A stretch of DNA of 64,000 nucleotides from Phocaeicola faecalis (GCF_021730445.1 NZ_JADNRM010000011.1:62360-126359), one strand, 5' to 3'; counted from the first letter of the stretch, positions 10,601 through 19,175 are shown. Numbers and translations: made by a program. Notes: generated by a model from the letters alone, not told the origin.

Positions 10601-11688
10601 GAATCGGTATTTCGTCCAACGACCAGAAGAAAATGTTCAAAGAACTGTTCAGAGGAAAAAATGCCACTAATTTACAAATTACCGGCAGTGGTATCGGTAT
10701 GATGCTTACTTACAAACTCATCAAAAACCACTGTGGAAAGATTAGTATGAACAGTATAGAGAATGTGGGTACTACCTTTAAGTTATCATTTCCCATAAAA
10801 AGCAGTAAATACAACAACAAACTCTTCCCAAAAACTGATGTCATCGATCCGCTTCCAATCGTGAGGGAAGAAAGCAAAGAGGAAGTCACTACTCCCCCCA
10901 TCTCCCCACTTAAACAGGGAGACAAAAAAGCTCCTTATATTCTGGTAGCCGAAGACAATGTGGAGTTACGTACTTTCTTATTACAAATATTATCTGACGA
11001 GTATCAAGTAACAGGTGTCTGCAACGGACAAGAAGTAATTAATTCTATCAAGAACAAACAGCCCGACCTCATTCTTTCGGACATCATGATGCCGGAACTG
11101 AATGGAGAACAAATGTGTCGCATTGTGAAAAATGATGTAGAGACAAGCCACATTCCTGTCATTCTGCTAACCGCATTGAATGATAAAGAAAGTATTATCA
11201 AAGGATTACAAAGTAAAGCAGACAGATACATCATTAAACCGTTTGATGTCAGTGTATTAAAAGCTAACATAGCCAACGTACTTGCCATCAGAGAACTAAT
11301 ACGCAAACGTTACAGCCAATTCCAATTCACCACAGAGGAAGAAAGTATGCCTCACCCGCCATTGGACTTAGATCAGGAATTTATTATAAAAGTAACCGAA
11401 ACCATTAAAAGTAATCTGAGCAAAGAACTAAATGTAGACACTTTATGCGCTGCCTTTAATATGAGTAGAAGTAGCTTTTATAACAAGATAAAAGCATTGA
11501 CAAATTATTCGCCCAGTGAGTTTATCCGTAAAGTGCGCATGAATGAAGCTGCCATATTATTGAAAAGCAAGAAATACACAGTATCCGAAGTTTCGGATAT
11601 GCTGGGCTTTGGCGACCCGAAATATTTTACAGATAGTTTTAAAAAGTACTTTGACGTACCGCCAAGCGTTTATATGAAACAAAATTAA
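7699..11688 (+). CDS. Hybrid two-component system sensor/regulator (HTCS)
   Basis: This 1329-aa one-protein phosphorelay spans the inner membrane. Domains in order: a signal peptide ending VSAQ; a periplasmic sensor of two-component-regulator propeller repeats to about residue 680; a Y_Y_Y domain (about 690-770); a membrane helix (about 775-805); a HisKA box with the phospho-acceptor His at 821 in TAHDIRTPL; an ATPase domain with NLMTNALKYT, DTGIGI and GSGIGM; a receiver domain with Asp1128 in LSDIMMPE; and an AraC-type DNA-binding domain over the last 100 residues. I chose the ATG at 7699 because it opens the signal peptide; an in-frame codon at 7615 lies in the purL terminator. HTCS proteins usually control polysaccharide loci, but here the next gene, 3 nt away, is a chromate-transporter half and no SusC/D pair is near. 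The ligand is unknown. Confidence 0.95.
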   Translation: MKRTLLLIYFAITFITSVSAQLYQYLDTNDGLSSRRVLSIQKDNKGYMWFLTHEGIDRYNGKQYVHYDLSVDGHPNMKSFPNLNTLEIDTTGVIWEIGKNGYIFKYNSLQDKYELACNFASKDKSNSGLPLTSTYLDNKNNIWLCTKEKQYIFNINQEKLIHLTSSIQEEITCITEAGDNQYFLGTNHNVFCVKLINNHQLQIQRHPQLEQFQVVTYLYFHKNTQTLIIGTLRDGIYLYNINTQQLMDVPTKLLDITVNTIIANPKKIDEVLIATNGTGVYKLNLFTRELSPFLIADHNHSNKMNGNIVNDIFIDKDDKLWMAIYPVGITLFSNKYPGYKWIQHSYDNPNSLIDNQVNSILEDSEGDIWYATSNGICFYNSKNKQWKCLLSTYQNDTQNQNHVFISMCETVPGTILVGGYMSGMYQINKKDMVPKYFSQHSTLGWTTIRPDKYIRCIYKDNDGIIWAGGYYNLKSYNMQTKEIQCYSMDFPVTCIKNKDRHNLWIGTINGLYQFNKRNQTLKPVNLDSEIGCINTLYQDTVAHITYIGTHGSGMWVYNNNTDKVVRYHMKNSALISNNIYCILPALGTDLIISTENELTRFKVKERIFSNWTKEQGLMAVNFNPSAGVHTQSGHFIFGTGNGAIEIADTVSLPNRFKSKMIFSDFSILYQKVFPGEKDSPLTQGIDDTEHITLDYSQNIFSLNVSSINYDNPSNILYTWKLEGFYDEWTTPTADNLIRYTNINPGNYKLRVRAILMDDEHVLEERAIKITITPPFWATFWAGIIYLVIIILVTVSILRFLWLRKDRNNSKEKIQFFINTAHDIRTPLTLIKAPLGEILKNEQLTEQGKINVNLAIQNTDNLSELASNLINFEKEELYTSNVYVSRYELNSYIKSYLKQFNLYAEKKQIKIHFESNFTSQEVWLDKNKMDSIIRNLMTNALKYTQQGGNIKVQTSKSKSHWFLLITDTGIGISSNDQKKMFKELFRGKNATNLQITGSGIGMMLTYKLIKNHCGKISMNSIENVGTTFKLSFPIKSSKYNNKLFPKTDVIDPLPIVREESKEEVTTPPISPLKQGDKKAPYILVAEDNVELRTFLLQILSDEYQVTGVCNGQEVINSIKNKQPDLILSDIMMPELNGEQMCRIVKNDVETSHIPVILLTALNDKESIIKGLQSKADRYIIKPFDVSVLKANIANVLAIRELIRKRYSQFQFTTEEESMPHPPLDLDQEFIIKVTETIKSNLSKELNVDTLCAAFNMSRSSFYNKIKALTNYSPSEFIRKVRMNEAAILLKSKKYTVSEVSDMLGFGDPKYFTDSFKKYFDVPPSVYMKQN

Positions 11689-11691
11689 GAC

Positions 11692-12240
11692 ATGAATTTC
11701 TATTTAAAATCATTCGCCATCTTTTTTAAGATTGGCCTGTTTACCATCGGAGGAGGTTATGCGATGGTTCCACTCATACAAGATGAAATAGTGGATAAAA
11801 GAAAGTGGATTGACAAAGACGACTTTATCGATTTATTAGCACTTACTCAGTCTGTTCCAGGCGTATTTGCCGTAAACATCGCTATCTTTATAGGATATAA
11901 GTTGCGCAAATTCAGAGGAGCATTGGCCATGGCACTCGGAACAATACTCCCCTCCTTCATCATTATTTTGGCCATTGCCCTATTTTTCCAACAATTCAAG
12001 AACTATGAAGTAGTAGAAAATATATTCAAAGGAATCCGTCCGGCAGTGGTCGCATTAATTGCCGCTCCCACTTTCTCAATGGCAAAATCGGCAAAGATAA
12101 GCCGCTATACTATATGGATACCTATCGTATCGGCACTTCTTATCTGGCTGTTGGGGGTATCCCCCGTTTATATTATCATCATTGCCGGAGCAGGAGGTTT
12201 TTTCTATGGCAAGTACAAACATAAACATACATCAAAATGA
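11692..12240 (+). CDS. Chromate transporter family protein, first half
   Basis: This 182-aa hydrophobic protein is a single CHR domain. It carries the family signature FTIGGGYAMVPLIQDE near residues 17-32 and several membrane helices. Short CHR proteins work as pairs of unlike halves; the partner overlaps its 3' end by 4 nt. Family members can export chromate, but the natural substrate in gut Bacteroidetes is not established. The start is 3 nt after the stop of the two-component regulator, so the two are very probably co-transcribed. Confidence 0.88.
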   Translation: MNFYLKSFAIFFKIGLFTIGGGYAMVPLIQDEIVDKRKWIDKDDFIDLLALTQSVPGVFAVNIAIFIGYKLRKFRGALAMALGTILPSFIIILAIALFFQQFKNYEVVENIFKGIRPAVVALIAAPTFSMAKSAKISRYTIWIPIVSALLIWLLGVSPVYIIIIAGAGGFFYGKYKHKHTSK

Positions 12241-12809
12241 TATTCCTCTATTTATTCTATACATTCTTTAAAATAGGCCTCTTTGGTTTTGGAGGCGGTT
12301 ATGCCATGCTTTCCTTAATTCAAGGAGAAGTAGTAACACGTTATCACTGGATTAATGCCAGTGAATTTACCGACATCGTGGCCATCAGTCAGATGACTCC
12401 AGGCCCTATCGGTATCAATTCCGCTACCTATGTAGGATATACTGCCGTACTGAATGCGGGATATAGCGAAGCTTTCGCCGTCATCGGTTCCATTGTAGCA
12501 ACATTTGCTGTAGTCTTTCCATCTTTTATATTAATGATTGCCATCAGCAAATTCTTCCTGAAATATCAAAAGCACCCGGCTGTTGAAGCTGTATTCAGCG
12601 GATTGCGCCCGGCAGTAGTAGGTTTGCTGGCTGCCGCAGCCCTCGTTTTAATGAACAAAGAAAACTTCGGCAGTTATAAAGTAGATTGGTATCAATTCAT
12701 TATAAGCGTCCTCATTTTCCTTACAGCTTTCCTCGGAACGCGTAAGTACAAGATAAATCCTATATTAATGATTATACTCTGCGGACTAGCGGGATTCCTC
12801 CTTTATTAA
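12237..12809 (+). CDS. Chromate transporter family protein, second half
   Basis: This 190-aa membrane protein is the second short CHR domain. It has the motif FGFGGGYAMLSLIQGE near the N-terminus and a TPGPIGINSATYVGY segment typical of the family. It begins inside the stop codon of the first half (ATGA overlap), which points to translational coupling and a heteromeric pair. The family is fairly certain; the substrate is not. Confidence 0.88.
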   Translation: MIFLYLFYTFFKIGLFGFGGGYAMLSLIQGEVVTRYHWINASEFTDIVAISQMTPGPIGINSATYVGYTAVLNAGYSEAFAVIGSIVATFAVVFPSFILMIAISKFFLKYQKHPAVEAVFSGLRPAVVGLLAAAALVLMNKENFGSYKVDWYQFIISVLIFLTAFLGTRKYKINPILMIILCGLAGFLLY

Positions 12810-12818
12810 TCCGTAAAC

Positions 12819-12871
12819 AAGAATGTCTCAAAAGTAATCGTATCTATTCCGATTACTTTTGAGACATTCTT
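12819..12871. terminator. Perfect 22-bp inverted repeat between convergent genes
   Basis: Positions 12819-12840 are an exact reverse complement of 12850-12871, with a 9-nt loop. It lies between the convergent chromate-transporter and cytochrome c peroxidase genes and may end both transcripts. The arms lack a long T run. Their ends (TGTCTCAAAA) resemble those of palindromes at 27185 and 56403, so it may also be a member of a palindromic repeat group. Confidence 0.7.
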
Positions 12872-12915
12872 ATCCTACAAGCATCTCCTCGGTGTTCAGA
12901 GCATTCTCCGACCTC

Positions 12916-14301
12916 CTAGATACTCATATTTTTATTTGTCAGCGTCTGTCCTTTATACTGTCCGGTTAAAGTACGGAGGAAAGATACAATCTTATCTACT
13001 TCCTGTTGCGGAAGGTCGATGCCCAACTGATACTTGGCCATCGCACGTACAGCATCCTCCATTGTCTTCATGCTTCCGTCGTGAAAATAAGGATAAGTGA
13101 GCTCCACATTTCTCAGTCCCGGCACTTTAAAACGATGACGGTCACGCTCTGCTTTCGTCTGCTTAAACCGGCCATTGTCTTCTTCCGTCATTTCAGCCTC
13201 ACGGTCTGCAAAATAATCATGCTGCACACCGATTAATTCGTATGACTGTCCACCCAGAATTTCACCCACATGGCAAGTTGCACAATCATACTTTTTGAAA
13301 AGTTCATATCCGGCAAGCTCATCGGCTGTGATGGCATTCTTATCACCTTTCAGATAAAGGTCGAAACGTGAATTGGGAGTCAACAATGTCTTTTCAAACT
13401 CTTGAATCGCATCAGTGATATTCTTCTCATTCAGTCCGTCCGGATATACTTCTACAAATGCTTTTACAAAGTCTTTATCTTCAGCTAACTTGGCAGTAAT
13501 CTGTTCGAAAGATTCGCAAGCCATTTCAACCGGATTCAAAGGAGGACCCGCAGCCTGTTCTGCCAAAGTACCGGCACGGCCATCCCAAAACTGCACAAAG
13601 TTGTAAGCAGCATTGTAAACAGTCGGAGCGTTTACTCCACCAAACTGTCCACCCACTCCTTCCGAATACTGCTTATTGTCCACACCACCTGTATCCAAAC
13701 CATGACAAGAAGCACAAGACACCGTATTGTCGGCAGATAAACGAGTGTCATGATAAAGCATATCACCCAATACCACCTTGCGCACATCAACCGAAATAGA
13801 ATCAGCAATCGGACGAATAGGCTCATTAACAAATTCAGGAGCCACATTAGTGTCCGTCATCAGCCCCATGCGATGATTCTTCACCCAGTTAAGGGCCAAT
13901 TCCTTTTTCGCATCGCTGATAGAAGCTCCCCAATGCACCAAATAGTATTTAGCCTGAGGCATCTTGCCATCCAAAATAACTTTTTCCACTTTCGCCAAAG
14001 TCACCTGATCCACCTGATTTCCAGCTTCCAGGTCTTGCGCCATCTGAGTCATGTCAAAAACACGATAAGCCTTGCTCACATCCTCCATCACAATCTTCCC
14101 AGCCACGGGCATACCGGCATAGAACGGCAAGTCAGGATTTGAGGTGTGACATCTCAAACATCCGGCATCCGTAATGATTTGCTGCATCTGCGCATTTGCT
14201 TCCAAATCGGCAGACGGCACACGGTTCATCAGTCGGTAAGTAACTGCTAATGCTGCCACCACAACCAACAGTGCCACAATTAGTTTTGTACTTTTCTTCA
14301 T
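12916..14301 (-). CDS. Tri-heme cytochrome c peroxidase
   Basis: This 461-aa protein has an N-terminal membrane anchor (residues 6-22), so it is probably periplasmic and anchored. It has three CxxCH heme sites: Cys48-His52 in an N-terminal haem-binding domain, and Cys196-His200 and Cys340-His344 in a CCP/MauG-type peroxidase module. Classical bacterial CCPs have two hemes and reduce H2O2 to water with electrons from a quinol or cytochrome pool. The extra domain may replace an external donor. It is the third gene after the ResB and CcsA genes (15-nt gap), whose products would attach the hemes. A palindrome follows the stop. Confidence 0.92.
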   Translation of the reverse strand: MKKSTKLIVALLVVVAALAVTYRLMNRVPSADLEANAQMQQIITDAGCLRCHTSNPDLPFYAGMPVAGKIVMEDVSKAYRVFDMTQMAQDLEAGNQVDQVTLAKVEKVILDGKMPQAKYYLVHWGASISDAKKELALNWVKNHRMGLMTDTNVAPEFVNEPIRPIADSISVDVRKVVLGDMLYHDTRLSADNTVSCASCHGLDTGGVDNKQYSEGVGGQFGGVNAPTVYNAAYNFVQFWDGRAGTLAEQAAGPPLNPVEMACESFEQITAKLAEDKDFVKAFVEVYPDGLNEKNITDAIQEFEKTLLTPNSRFDLYLKGDKNAITADELAGYELFKKYDCATCHVGEILGGQSYELIGVQHDYFADREAEMTEEDNGRFKQTKAERDRHRFKVPGLRNVELTYPYFHDGSMKTMEDAVRAMAKYQLGIDLPQQEVDKIVSFLRTLTGQYKGQTLTNKNMSI

Positions 14302-14316
14302 GTTACATTGTTTTAG

Positions 14317-15102
14317 TTAGTTATTACGATTATATAAATGTACACTTTGCTGCGCTGCCGGAAGGTAATTCACTCCATACCAACACATTTGCAACGCAAA
14401 AAATGAAAGAATAAGCAACACATACAATGGTTTTCTGCCTATACGCCCGAACAGGCGAAGATGCACATACATTAAATACCCCATCCACGTTATGACTGCC
14501 CATGTCTCCTTCGGATCCCAACTCCAATAATTACCCCAAGCCTCTTTTGCCCAAAGAGAACCAAGCAACATCCCGATAGAAAGGAAAGCGACTCCTGCAT
14601 AAACCAGATTATCAGCCGTCTGCAAATATTCCTCTTTATGACGAAACAATCCGCTGACGGCCACAATGAATGCACACCCCAACACCGAATAAGAAAACAT
14701 ATACACAGTGACATGCGGAATAAACCACACACTCTGCAAAGCCGGCATTAATGACTGGTCATGTATCTCCGGCTTCAACAAATTAATCACGACAAATACA
14801 GTAGACAACAAAGTGGAAAACGACAATATCCATCGATATCTCCATCGCATATATGTCAAGAGTCCGGCTATTCCCATAAAAAATGAATACCACAGACGTG
14901 TTTCCCCCATTGTCCGCAAAGGCGGCCGTTGCAGGTATTCCCATAATCCGGCAATAAAAATGCCCAATACCATAATTCCGGCAACAGTAAAGCCAACAGC
15001 CATCCTGCTCCTCATTGAAGAACGGAGTGCAAACACTGCCCCTGCCAGCCACAGACCGACGGACACCGCCGCAAATACATAGAAATTATCCCAATTTATC
15101 AT
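14317..15102 (-). CDS. ccsA: Cytochrome c biogenesis protein CcsA (system II)
   Basis: This 261-aa polytopic membrane protein is of the CcsA/ResC family, which carries heme to the periplasm and ligates it to CxxCH motifs. The family's Trp-rich WAKEAWGNYWSWDPKETW segment (WWD-like motif) is present near the C-terminus, with conserved His residues in flanking helices. I chose the ATG at 15102 because it overlaps the ResB stop as ATGA. The frame remains open upstream, but that region is the ResB coding sequence in another frame. The partner ResB precedes it and a tri-heme peroxidase follows. Confidence 0.92.
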   Translation of the reverse strand: MINWDNFYVFAAVSVGLWLAGAVFALRSSMRSRMAVGFTVAGIMVLGIFIAGLWEYLQRPPLRTMGETRLWYSFFMGIAGLLTYMRWRYRWILSFSTLLSTVFVVINLLKPEIHDQSLMPALQSVWFIPHVTVYMFSYSVLGCAFIVAVSGLFRHKEEYLQTADNLVYAGVAFLSIGMLLGSLWAKEAWGNYWSWDPKETWAVITWMGYLMYVHLRLFGRIGRKPLYVLLILSFFALQMCWYGVNYLPAAQQSVHLYNRNN

Positions 15103-15983
15103 ACCTCTTTCGGATTTACACGTCTTTCCGGACCATTTATAAACAAGAGAACAGCTCCCGCCAGCATCATCAGAATACCGGTCACCGTTATATATTTCCA
15201 CGGTTGCATCACAACTTGCAAAACACAATATCTACTTTCATTGCCACTTGCCATATCATACCCCGTGAGATACACATCTTCCCCTAACCGATAACTGTAT
15301 GGATGATTCACCTCCAGCAATGCTTCATCGTCACCTAAACGCACTGTGGCAGCAAAACGAGAAGGACGTCCGTTAGGATAATATTCCACAGAAAAAGAAC
15401 GCAGTTCCATCTCATAGTCCAAATGATAAGAAGCACCGTTCATGTCAAAAGCCTCACGTGCCGGTTCTCCTTTATAAAGAGGAATACGTAAGGTTTGTGT
15501 ATCACTGCTCCCAAAGAATCCGGCAAAAAGCGCCAACCATAATCCTACATGATTCAGCATAAAACGCCAACGGGCAGTTTTCCTATGATAATAGGCATGT
15601 AAAGTAATCATTGCCAAATTACTTAACAACAAAAATAAGATAGCAATAAATATCCAGGAAGTCATAAAATTATAGAAGCCCAGCGAAGCCCCAATATTGG
15701 TACGCATAGCAGCTTCAACATCAGACAATTGGGGGAATAATCCAATAACCAGACTACCTGCTACGAACAGGATAATGGATAAAATACTTGTTTTAGGGGA
15801 GGAAAGGAAACGTGTAAAAGCTGATTTTCGACTTTCTTTATATAGTTTCCACAACAAGAACAGCCAAATAACCGCAAAAACAATATTTAGCGGAAATGCT
15901 ATAAACGACAATGGGAAGTTTCCCATTAGCAGTTGTATGATAGCAGCCAGTAATAGATAGCCCGTTATGTACACATATCGCAT
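15099..15983 (-). CDS. resB: ResB-like cytochrome c biogenesis protein
   Basis: This 294-aa membrane protein has about three N-terminal helices, then HAYYHRKTARWRFMLNHVGLW, a periplasmic beta-rich part (about residues 165-260) and a last helix before a short tail. This is the shape of ResB/Ccs1, which works with CcsA in system II heme attachment. It is short for the family, as is usual in Bacteroidetes. It is the first gene of the resB-ccsA-peroxidase operon. A TTACTTTG at 16012-16019 on this strand is close to the -7 consensus, but no clear -33 element is seen. Confidence 0.85.
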   Translation of the reverse strand: MRYVYITGYLLLAAIIQLLMGNFPLSFIAFPLNIVFAVIWLFLLWKLYKESRKSAFTRFLSSPKTSILSIILFVAGSLVIGLFPQLSDVEAAMRTNIGASLGFYNFMTSWIFIAILFLLLSNLAMITLHAYYHRKTARWRFMLNHVGLWLALFAGFFGSSDTQTLRIPLYKGEPAREAFDMNGASYHLDYEMELRSFSVEYYPNGRPSRFAATVRLGDDEALLEVNHPYSYRLGEDVYLTGYDMASGNESRYCVLQVVMQPWKYITVTGILMMLAGAVLLFINGPERRVNPKEV

Positions 15984-16084
15984 ATTCGTGTTCCTTTTTG
16001 TTATCCGGATACAAAGTAACGAAATAAAAACGAATTAACATATAAATTTCTTGTTAATTTGTAACAGTTACAAGATAATAATCA
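15984..16084. other. Upstream region of the resB operon
   Basis: This AT-rich intergenic stretch holds a possible -7 box (TTACTTTG, minus strand, 16012-16019) for resB. I see no gene or RNA in it. The repeat element begins at 16085. Confidence 0.5.
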
Positions 16085-16377
16085 GATGTTGTCTCTTCCG
16101 GTTTTCAACTTCTGCATACGTTTTAAACTCCCTAAGTCATTTCATTAGTCGGACTAAGCGTTTTCGTCCTTTCAATTATGCCTGTCTGTCAGTCGGGTTA
16201 CTACAGACTCCGGCAATGGACTGTACGGTCCACCGTAATGGACTGTACGGTCCACCGTAACGGACTGTACGGTCCGCTGCCGGAGACTGTAATAATCTTC
16301 CGCTTAAAAGACCTTAGCCAACCCTAAGAAACGGCTTATTCTTCCCTTCGTTAGTGATATGGTATGTTAAGTGTCCA
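16085..16377 (+). repeat. Dispersed 293-nt hairpin element, copy 1
   Basis: This non-coding element has a second copy at 45915-46206 in the same orientation. The flanks match closely, for example TGCATACGTTTTAAACTCCC and GTTAGTGATATG are identical in both. The centre is a 98-nt hairpin (16198-16295) with arms TTACTACAGACTCCGGC and GCCGGAGACTGTAATAA around three near-copies of a 22-nt unit. It lies between resB and the 3' end of the glycosylhydrolase gene at 16556. No convincing coding frame spans it. It could be a MITE-like element or a structured RNA. Confidence 0.85.
16216..16279 (+). repeat. 22-nt tandem repeats inside the hairpin element
   Basis: Two exact 22-nt units (16216-16237 and 16238-16259) and a third partial unit from 16260 each contain the quasi-palindrome GGACTGTACGGTCC. 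The array forms the loop side of the central hairpin of copy 1. Confidence 0.9.
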
Positions 16378-16555
16378 AACGATTCCCCAAATTACAAAAC
16401 CACGCATCATACATGTCATGTACGTAATCCGTTGCTCTCGGCGGTTTGACTTAAACCTTTCACCTTAAATACCGGTGAAACAACGCATTAGCCCCATGAC
16501 ACGTGTGAAACGTGGTTCTTACTTACTAATCTCTCAGTACTATTATGCTGTTTGT
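16378..16555. other. Intergenic stretch without a gene
   Basis: Apart from a small stem (TTTCACC at 16458-16464 with GGTGAAA at 16474-16480) that might help end the minus-strand glycosylhydrolase transcript, I see nothing here. Confidence 0.4.
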
Positions 16556-18055
16556 CTACAGTTTTACTTTCTTCTTTGCCCCTTTGGACTCATTATGCAG
16601 ACGGTCAAGAGCTGTTACAACATAGTTATATTTTATCTTTCCACTTTCGTAAGGCAACTTATAATATGTGTCACGTGTGATAGCAACAATGTGAGAAGGA
16701 TCCTCCAGATTCACTTTTTCTTTTTTATCAAAGCGATAAACCACGTATTGCACAGCCTTATCCATTTCCGTTTTTGCTTTCGGTGCCTGCCAGAAAAGCA
16801 ACAAGCCATCCGGTGTCCAGACATCTTTTACTTTCTTTACTTTACCCGGAGCCTTGTCATCCATAAATGGCGATGTAGGCGGCAAAGCCGGATAACGGTG
16901 GTAATCTTTTACAAGCATAGTGCGATAGTTTCCTGCATTATCCACCACTGCCGAAGCATACCACTGGCAACTTCCCTGCACAGTAGGCAAAGCACGCTGA
17001 AGTTTCATCTTGGCAGGCATCTGATTGATAAGCGGATTATGGAGGTCGGGCTTATTCACCGTACGCATCACATCCTGACCTATATAGAGAGGACGGGCGG
17101 AAGCATTCTTTGCCCACCAACGAATCAAGGTGTCATAATCAGCGGCCGGATGACCAATTTCCCAATAAATCTGGGGAATATTATAATCCACCCAACCGTT
17201 GTTCACCCACATCAGCACATCAGCATACAAGTCATCATAATTTTGCAAACCACGTGTGTTGCTGCCATTGGGGTCACTCTTTACATTACGATAAATTCCG
17301 AAAGGAGAGATACCGAATTTCACCCACGGCTTGCACTCGCGCACCGTCTCATGGATTTCCTTTATCAACACATTCACGTTGTCACGGCGCCAATCGGCTT
17401 TATTACTGTATCCGCGACCATACTGTGCAAAACTGATATTGTCGGGAAAATCCTCTCCCGGATTAGGATAAGGATAAAAATAATCATCCATGTGAATGGC
17501 ATCCACATCATAACGAGTTACAATGTCGCGCACAATCTTACAGATGTATTTCCGATTCTCGGGCAACGCAGGATTAAAATAAAGTTGTCCGGCATAATTC
17601 ACGAAACGTTCGGGATTCTTGTTATAAGGATGAATGGGCGACAAGGCGGCCGTTCCTTTCGTCTTGGCACGGTAAGGATTAATCCAGGCATGGAACTCCA
17701 TTCCCCGCTTGTGGCATTCATCAATCATGAATTGCATCGGGTCCCAATAGGGTGAGGGCACCCTGCCCTGCACTCCGGTAAGGAAACGGCTCCACGGCTC
17801 GTAAGAAGATTTATACAAGGCATCGGCTTCCGCACGTACCTGAAAAATTATCGCATTAATACCTGCACCTTGCAGACTGTTCAGCTGGTTTATTAATAAC
17901 TGCTGCATCTTCTCTACCGGCATTCCCTGAAACTGTCCGTTCACGCACTGAATCCATGCACCACGGAACTCACGCTTCGGATAACGTGTCTGAGCACTGA
18001 CACCCGAGGTAAAAAGTAGTGCTATCAATAAAAGGAGAATCGTTTTTGCTCTCAT
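16556..18055 (-). CDS. Family 10-like glycosylhydrolase (GHL10/DUF187), secreted
   Basis: This 499-aa protein has a cleavable signal peptide (ATG at 18055, cleavage near GVSAQ). The GHL10 domain begins FRGAWIQCV, followed by IIFQVRAEADALY, MEFHAWINPYRA, DAIHMDDYFYPYP and WVDYNIPQIYWE, and then a C-terminal Fn3-like domain. YngK-type relatives are thought to act on cell-wall or polysaccharide glycosidic bonds, but substrates are poorly known. The acidic pair in the HMDDYF region is the likely active site. An upstream extension to 18091 starts at TTG inside the promoter and is rejected. A paralogue lies at 29547. Confidence 0.9.
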   Translation of the reverse strand: MRAKTILLLLIALLFTSGVSAQTRYPKREFRGAWIQCVNGQFQGMPVEKMQQLLINQLNSLQGAGINAIIFQVRAEADALYKSSYEPWSRFLTGVQGRVPSPYWDPMQFMIDECHKRGMEFHAWINPYRAKTKGTAALSPIHPYNKNPERFVNYAGQLYFNPALPENRKYICKIVRDIVTRYDVDAIHMDDYFYPYPNPGEDFPDNISFAQYGRGYSNKADWRRDNVNVLIKEIHETVRECKPWVKFGISPFGIYRNVKSDPNGSNTRGLQNYDDLYADVLMWVNNGWVDYNIPQIYWEIGHPAADYDTLIRWWAKNASARPLYIGQDVMRTVNKPDLHNPLINQMPAKMKLQRALPTVQGSCQWYASAVVDNAGNYRTMLVKDYHRYPALPPTSPFMDDKAPGKVKKVKDVWTPDGLLLFWQAPKAKTEMDKAVQYVVYRFDKKEKVNLEDPSHIVAITRDTYYKLPYESGKIKYNYVVTALDRLHNESKGAKKKVKL

Positions 18056-18088
18056 TTCTAAGTCTTCGCTTTTTAATAGTTTTGCGGA

Positions 18089-18096
18089 CAAAGATA
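18089..18096 (-). promoter_or_regulatory. -7 element of the glycosylhydrolase gene
   Basis: A perfect TATCTTTG on the minus strand lies 33 nt upstream of the ATG. No TTTG is found at the -33 distance. Confidence 0.45.
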
Positions 18097-18260
18097 GAAA
18101 GAAAATATGAACCAGCGAGATAACAGACCGGTAAAAAAGGTTTCATCATCCCTATCTTCGAATAAATTAGCGATAATTCTTGGCTTTTAATTTAAATTCC
18201 ATAACTTTACGCTCTATTTTCGGCACCTGATATAGCCAAAGAAGGAATAAGAATGAAAAT

Positions 18261-18965
18261 ATGAAGGAAACAACTTGGACTAAAGTAAAAACGACTGTCA
18301 AAAGTTGGCGAGTAGGAGATTACATTCGTCAATTCAGTATCGTGGTTGCAGGAATCATTGTAACTTTTTTGGGAAGTGACTTAATAACCGAACATACCCG
18401 CCAGAAGGAAGTGCGTGCCACGATGCTGTTGGTAGCGGAAGAATTGGAATATAACAGGGGGGAACTTCATAGAATAAAGAACTTGTTGGACATTGACATA
18501 CACATGAGCCGATTATTGGTGAATCAGGCTATGGATATATCCGAGATACCTGGAGATACTTTATGGAAATATGGCAAGCTTTTCAATAATATGGATGACT
18601 TCATTTACAGGACCGATGCTTTGGAGGTGCTGAAAGGTTCTTCATTGATGCAGTATATTTCCGACAAACGTGTATTGCAGGATGTGTTACAAACCTATTT
18701 TGAGTTGGGAAGAAAAAAGAAAGATATCGGTGATTATTACGCAACAAAAACCAATGTATTGATGAGTCTTGCCCTGTCTGCGTGCAGAAAAGATATTTTA
18801 AACGATAACCGTACTTTTCGGGGTGAAATTTCCTTTCTATTGAAACATGATAATTTTGTCAACTTTGTCATCATGGTTCCCGGCTTCTTGAATTGGTATG
18901 AGTTTGATGAACTGGATGAGATGTTAGACAAGCAAATTCAGGTTTTAAAGACCAAATATAAATAA
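18261..18965 (+). CDS. Hypothetical membrane-anchored protein
   Basis: I do not recognise this 234-aa protein with confidence. One hydrophobic segment is visible near residues 26-41 (FSIVVAGIIVTFLGSDLI). A long, charged, mostly helical domain follows, beginning TRQKEVRATMLLVAEELEYN. This layout recalls small Bacteroidetes proteins with one N-terminal helix and a soluble tail. It stands alone between divergent and convergent genes, with a poor -7 match (TAACTTTA) upstream. No catalytic motif is seen. Confidence 0.7.
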   Translation: MKETTWTKVKTTVKSWRVGDYIRQFSIVVAGIIVTFLGSDLITEHTRQKEVRATMLLVAEELEYNRGELHRIKNLLDIDIHMSRLLVNQAMDISEIPGDTLWKYGKLFNNMDDFIYRTDALEVLKGSSLMQYISDKRVLQDVLQTYFELGRKKKDIGDYYATKTNVLMSLALSACRKDILNDNRTFRGEISFLLKHDNFVNFVIMVPGFLNWYEFDELDEMLDKQIQVLKTKYK

Positions 18966-19175
18966 TCTCCTTCTTTATAATCTCCCTCCGGCATTCATTC
19001 AGCGGTATTTTCTATTTTGATTCCCTTATGAATGTTGGTAAAGCACCTCCGTCGTCTTGACAAAGGACTTCCTGAAAGGGCATAAAAAACAGATTCCAAC
19101 AGAAATTCAAAGAGGCCCTTAAATGAAAAGAACCTATCCCATCTTCTCCACAGCTCAATCTGAAGCAGTCATTCA

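Noticed and set aside
16216..16279. The 22-nt tandem repeats as a CRISPR array
   Set aside because: There are no unique spacers, only three units and no cas genes. The units are part of a larger hairpin also found at 45915.
16475..17755. A 426-codon open frame on the plus strand
   Set aside because: It lies antisense to the secreted glycosylhydrolase gene, is rich in His, Ile and Thr in a pattern typical of reverse-strand reading, and has no domain or promoter.
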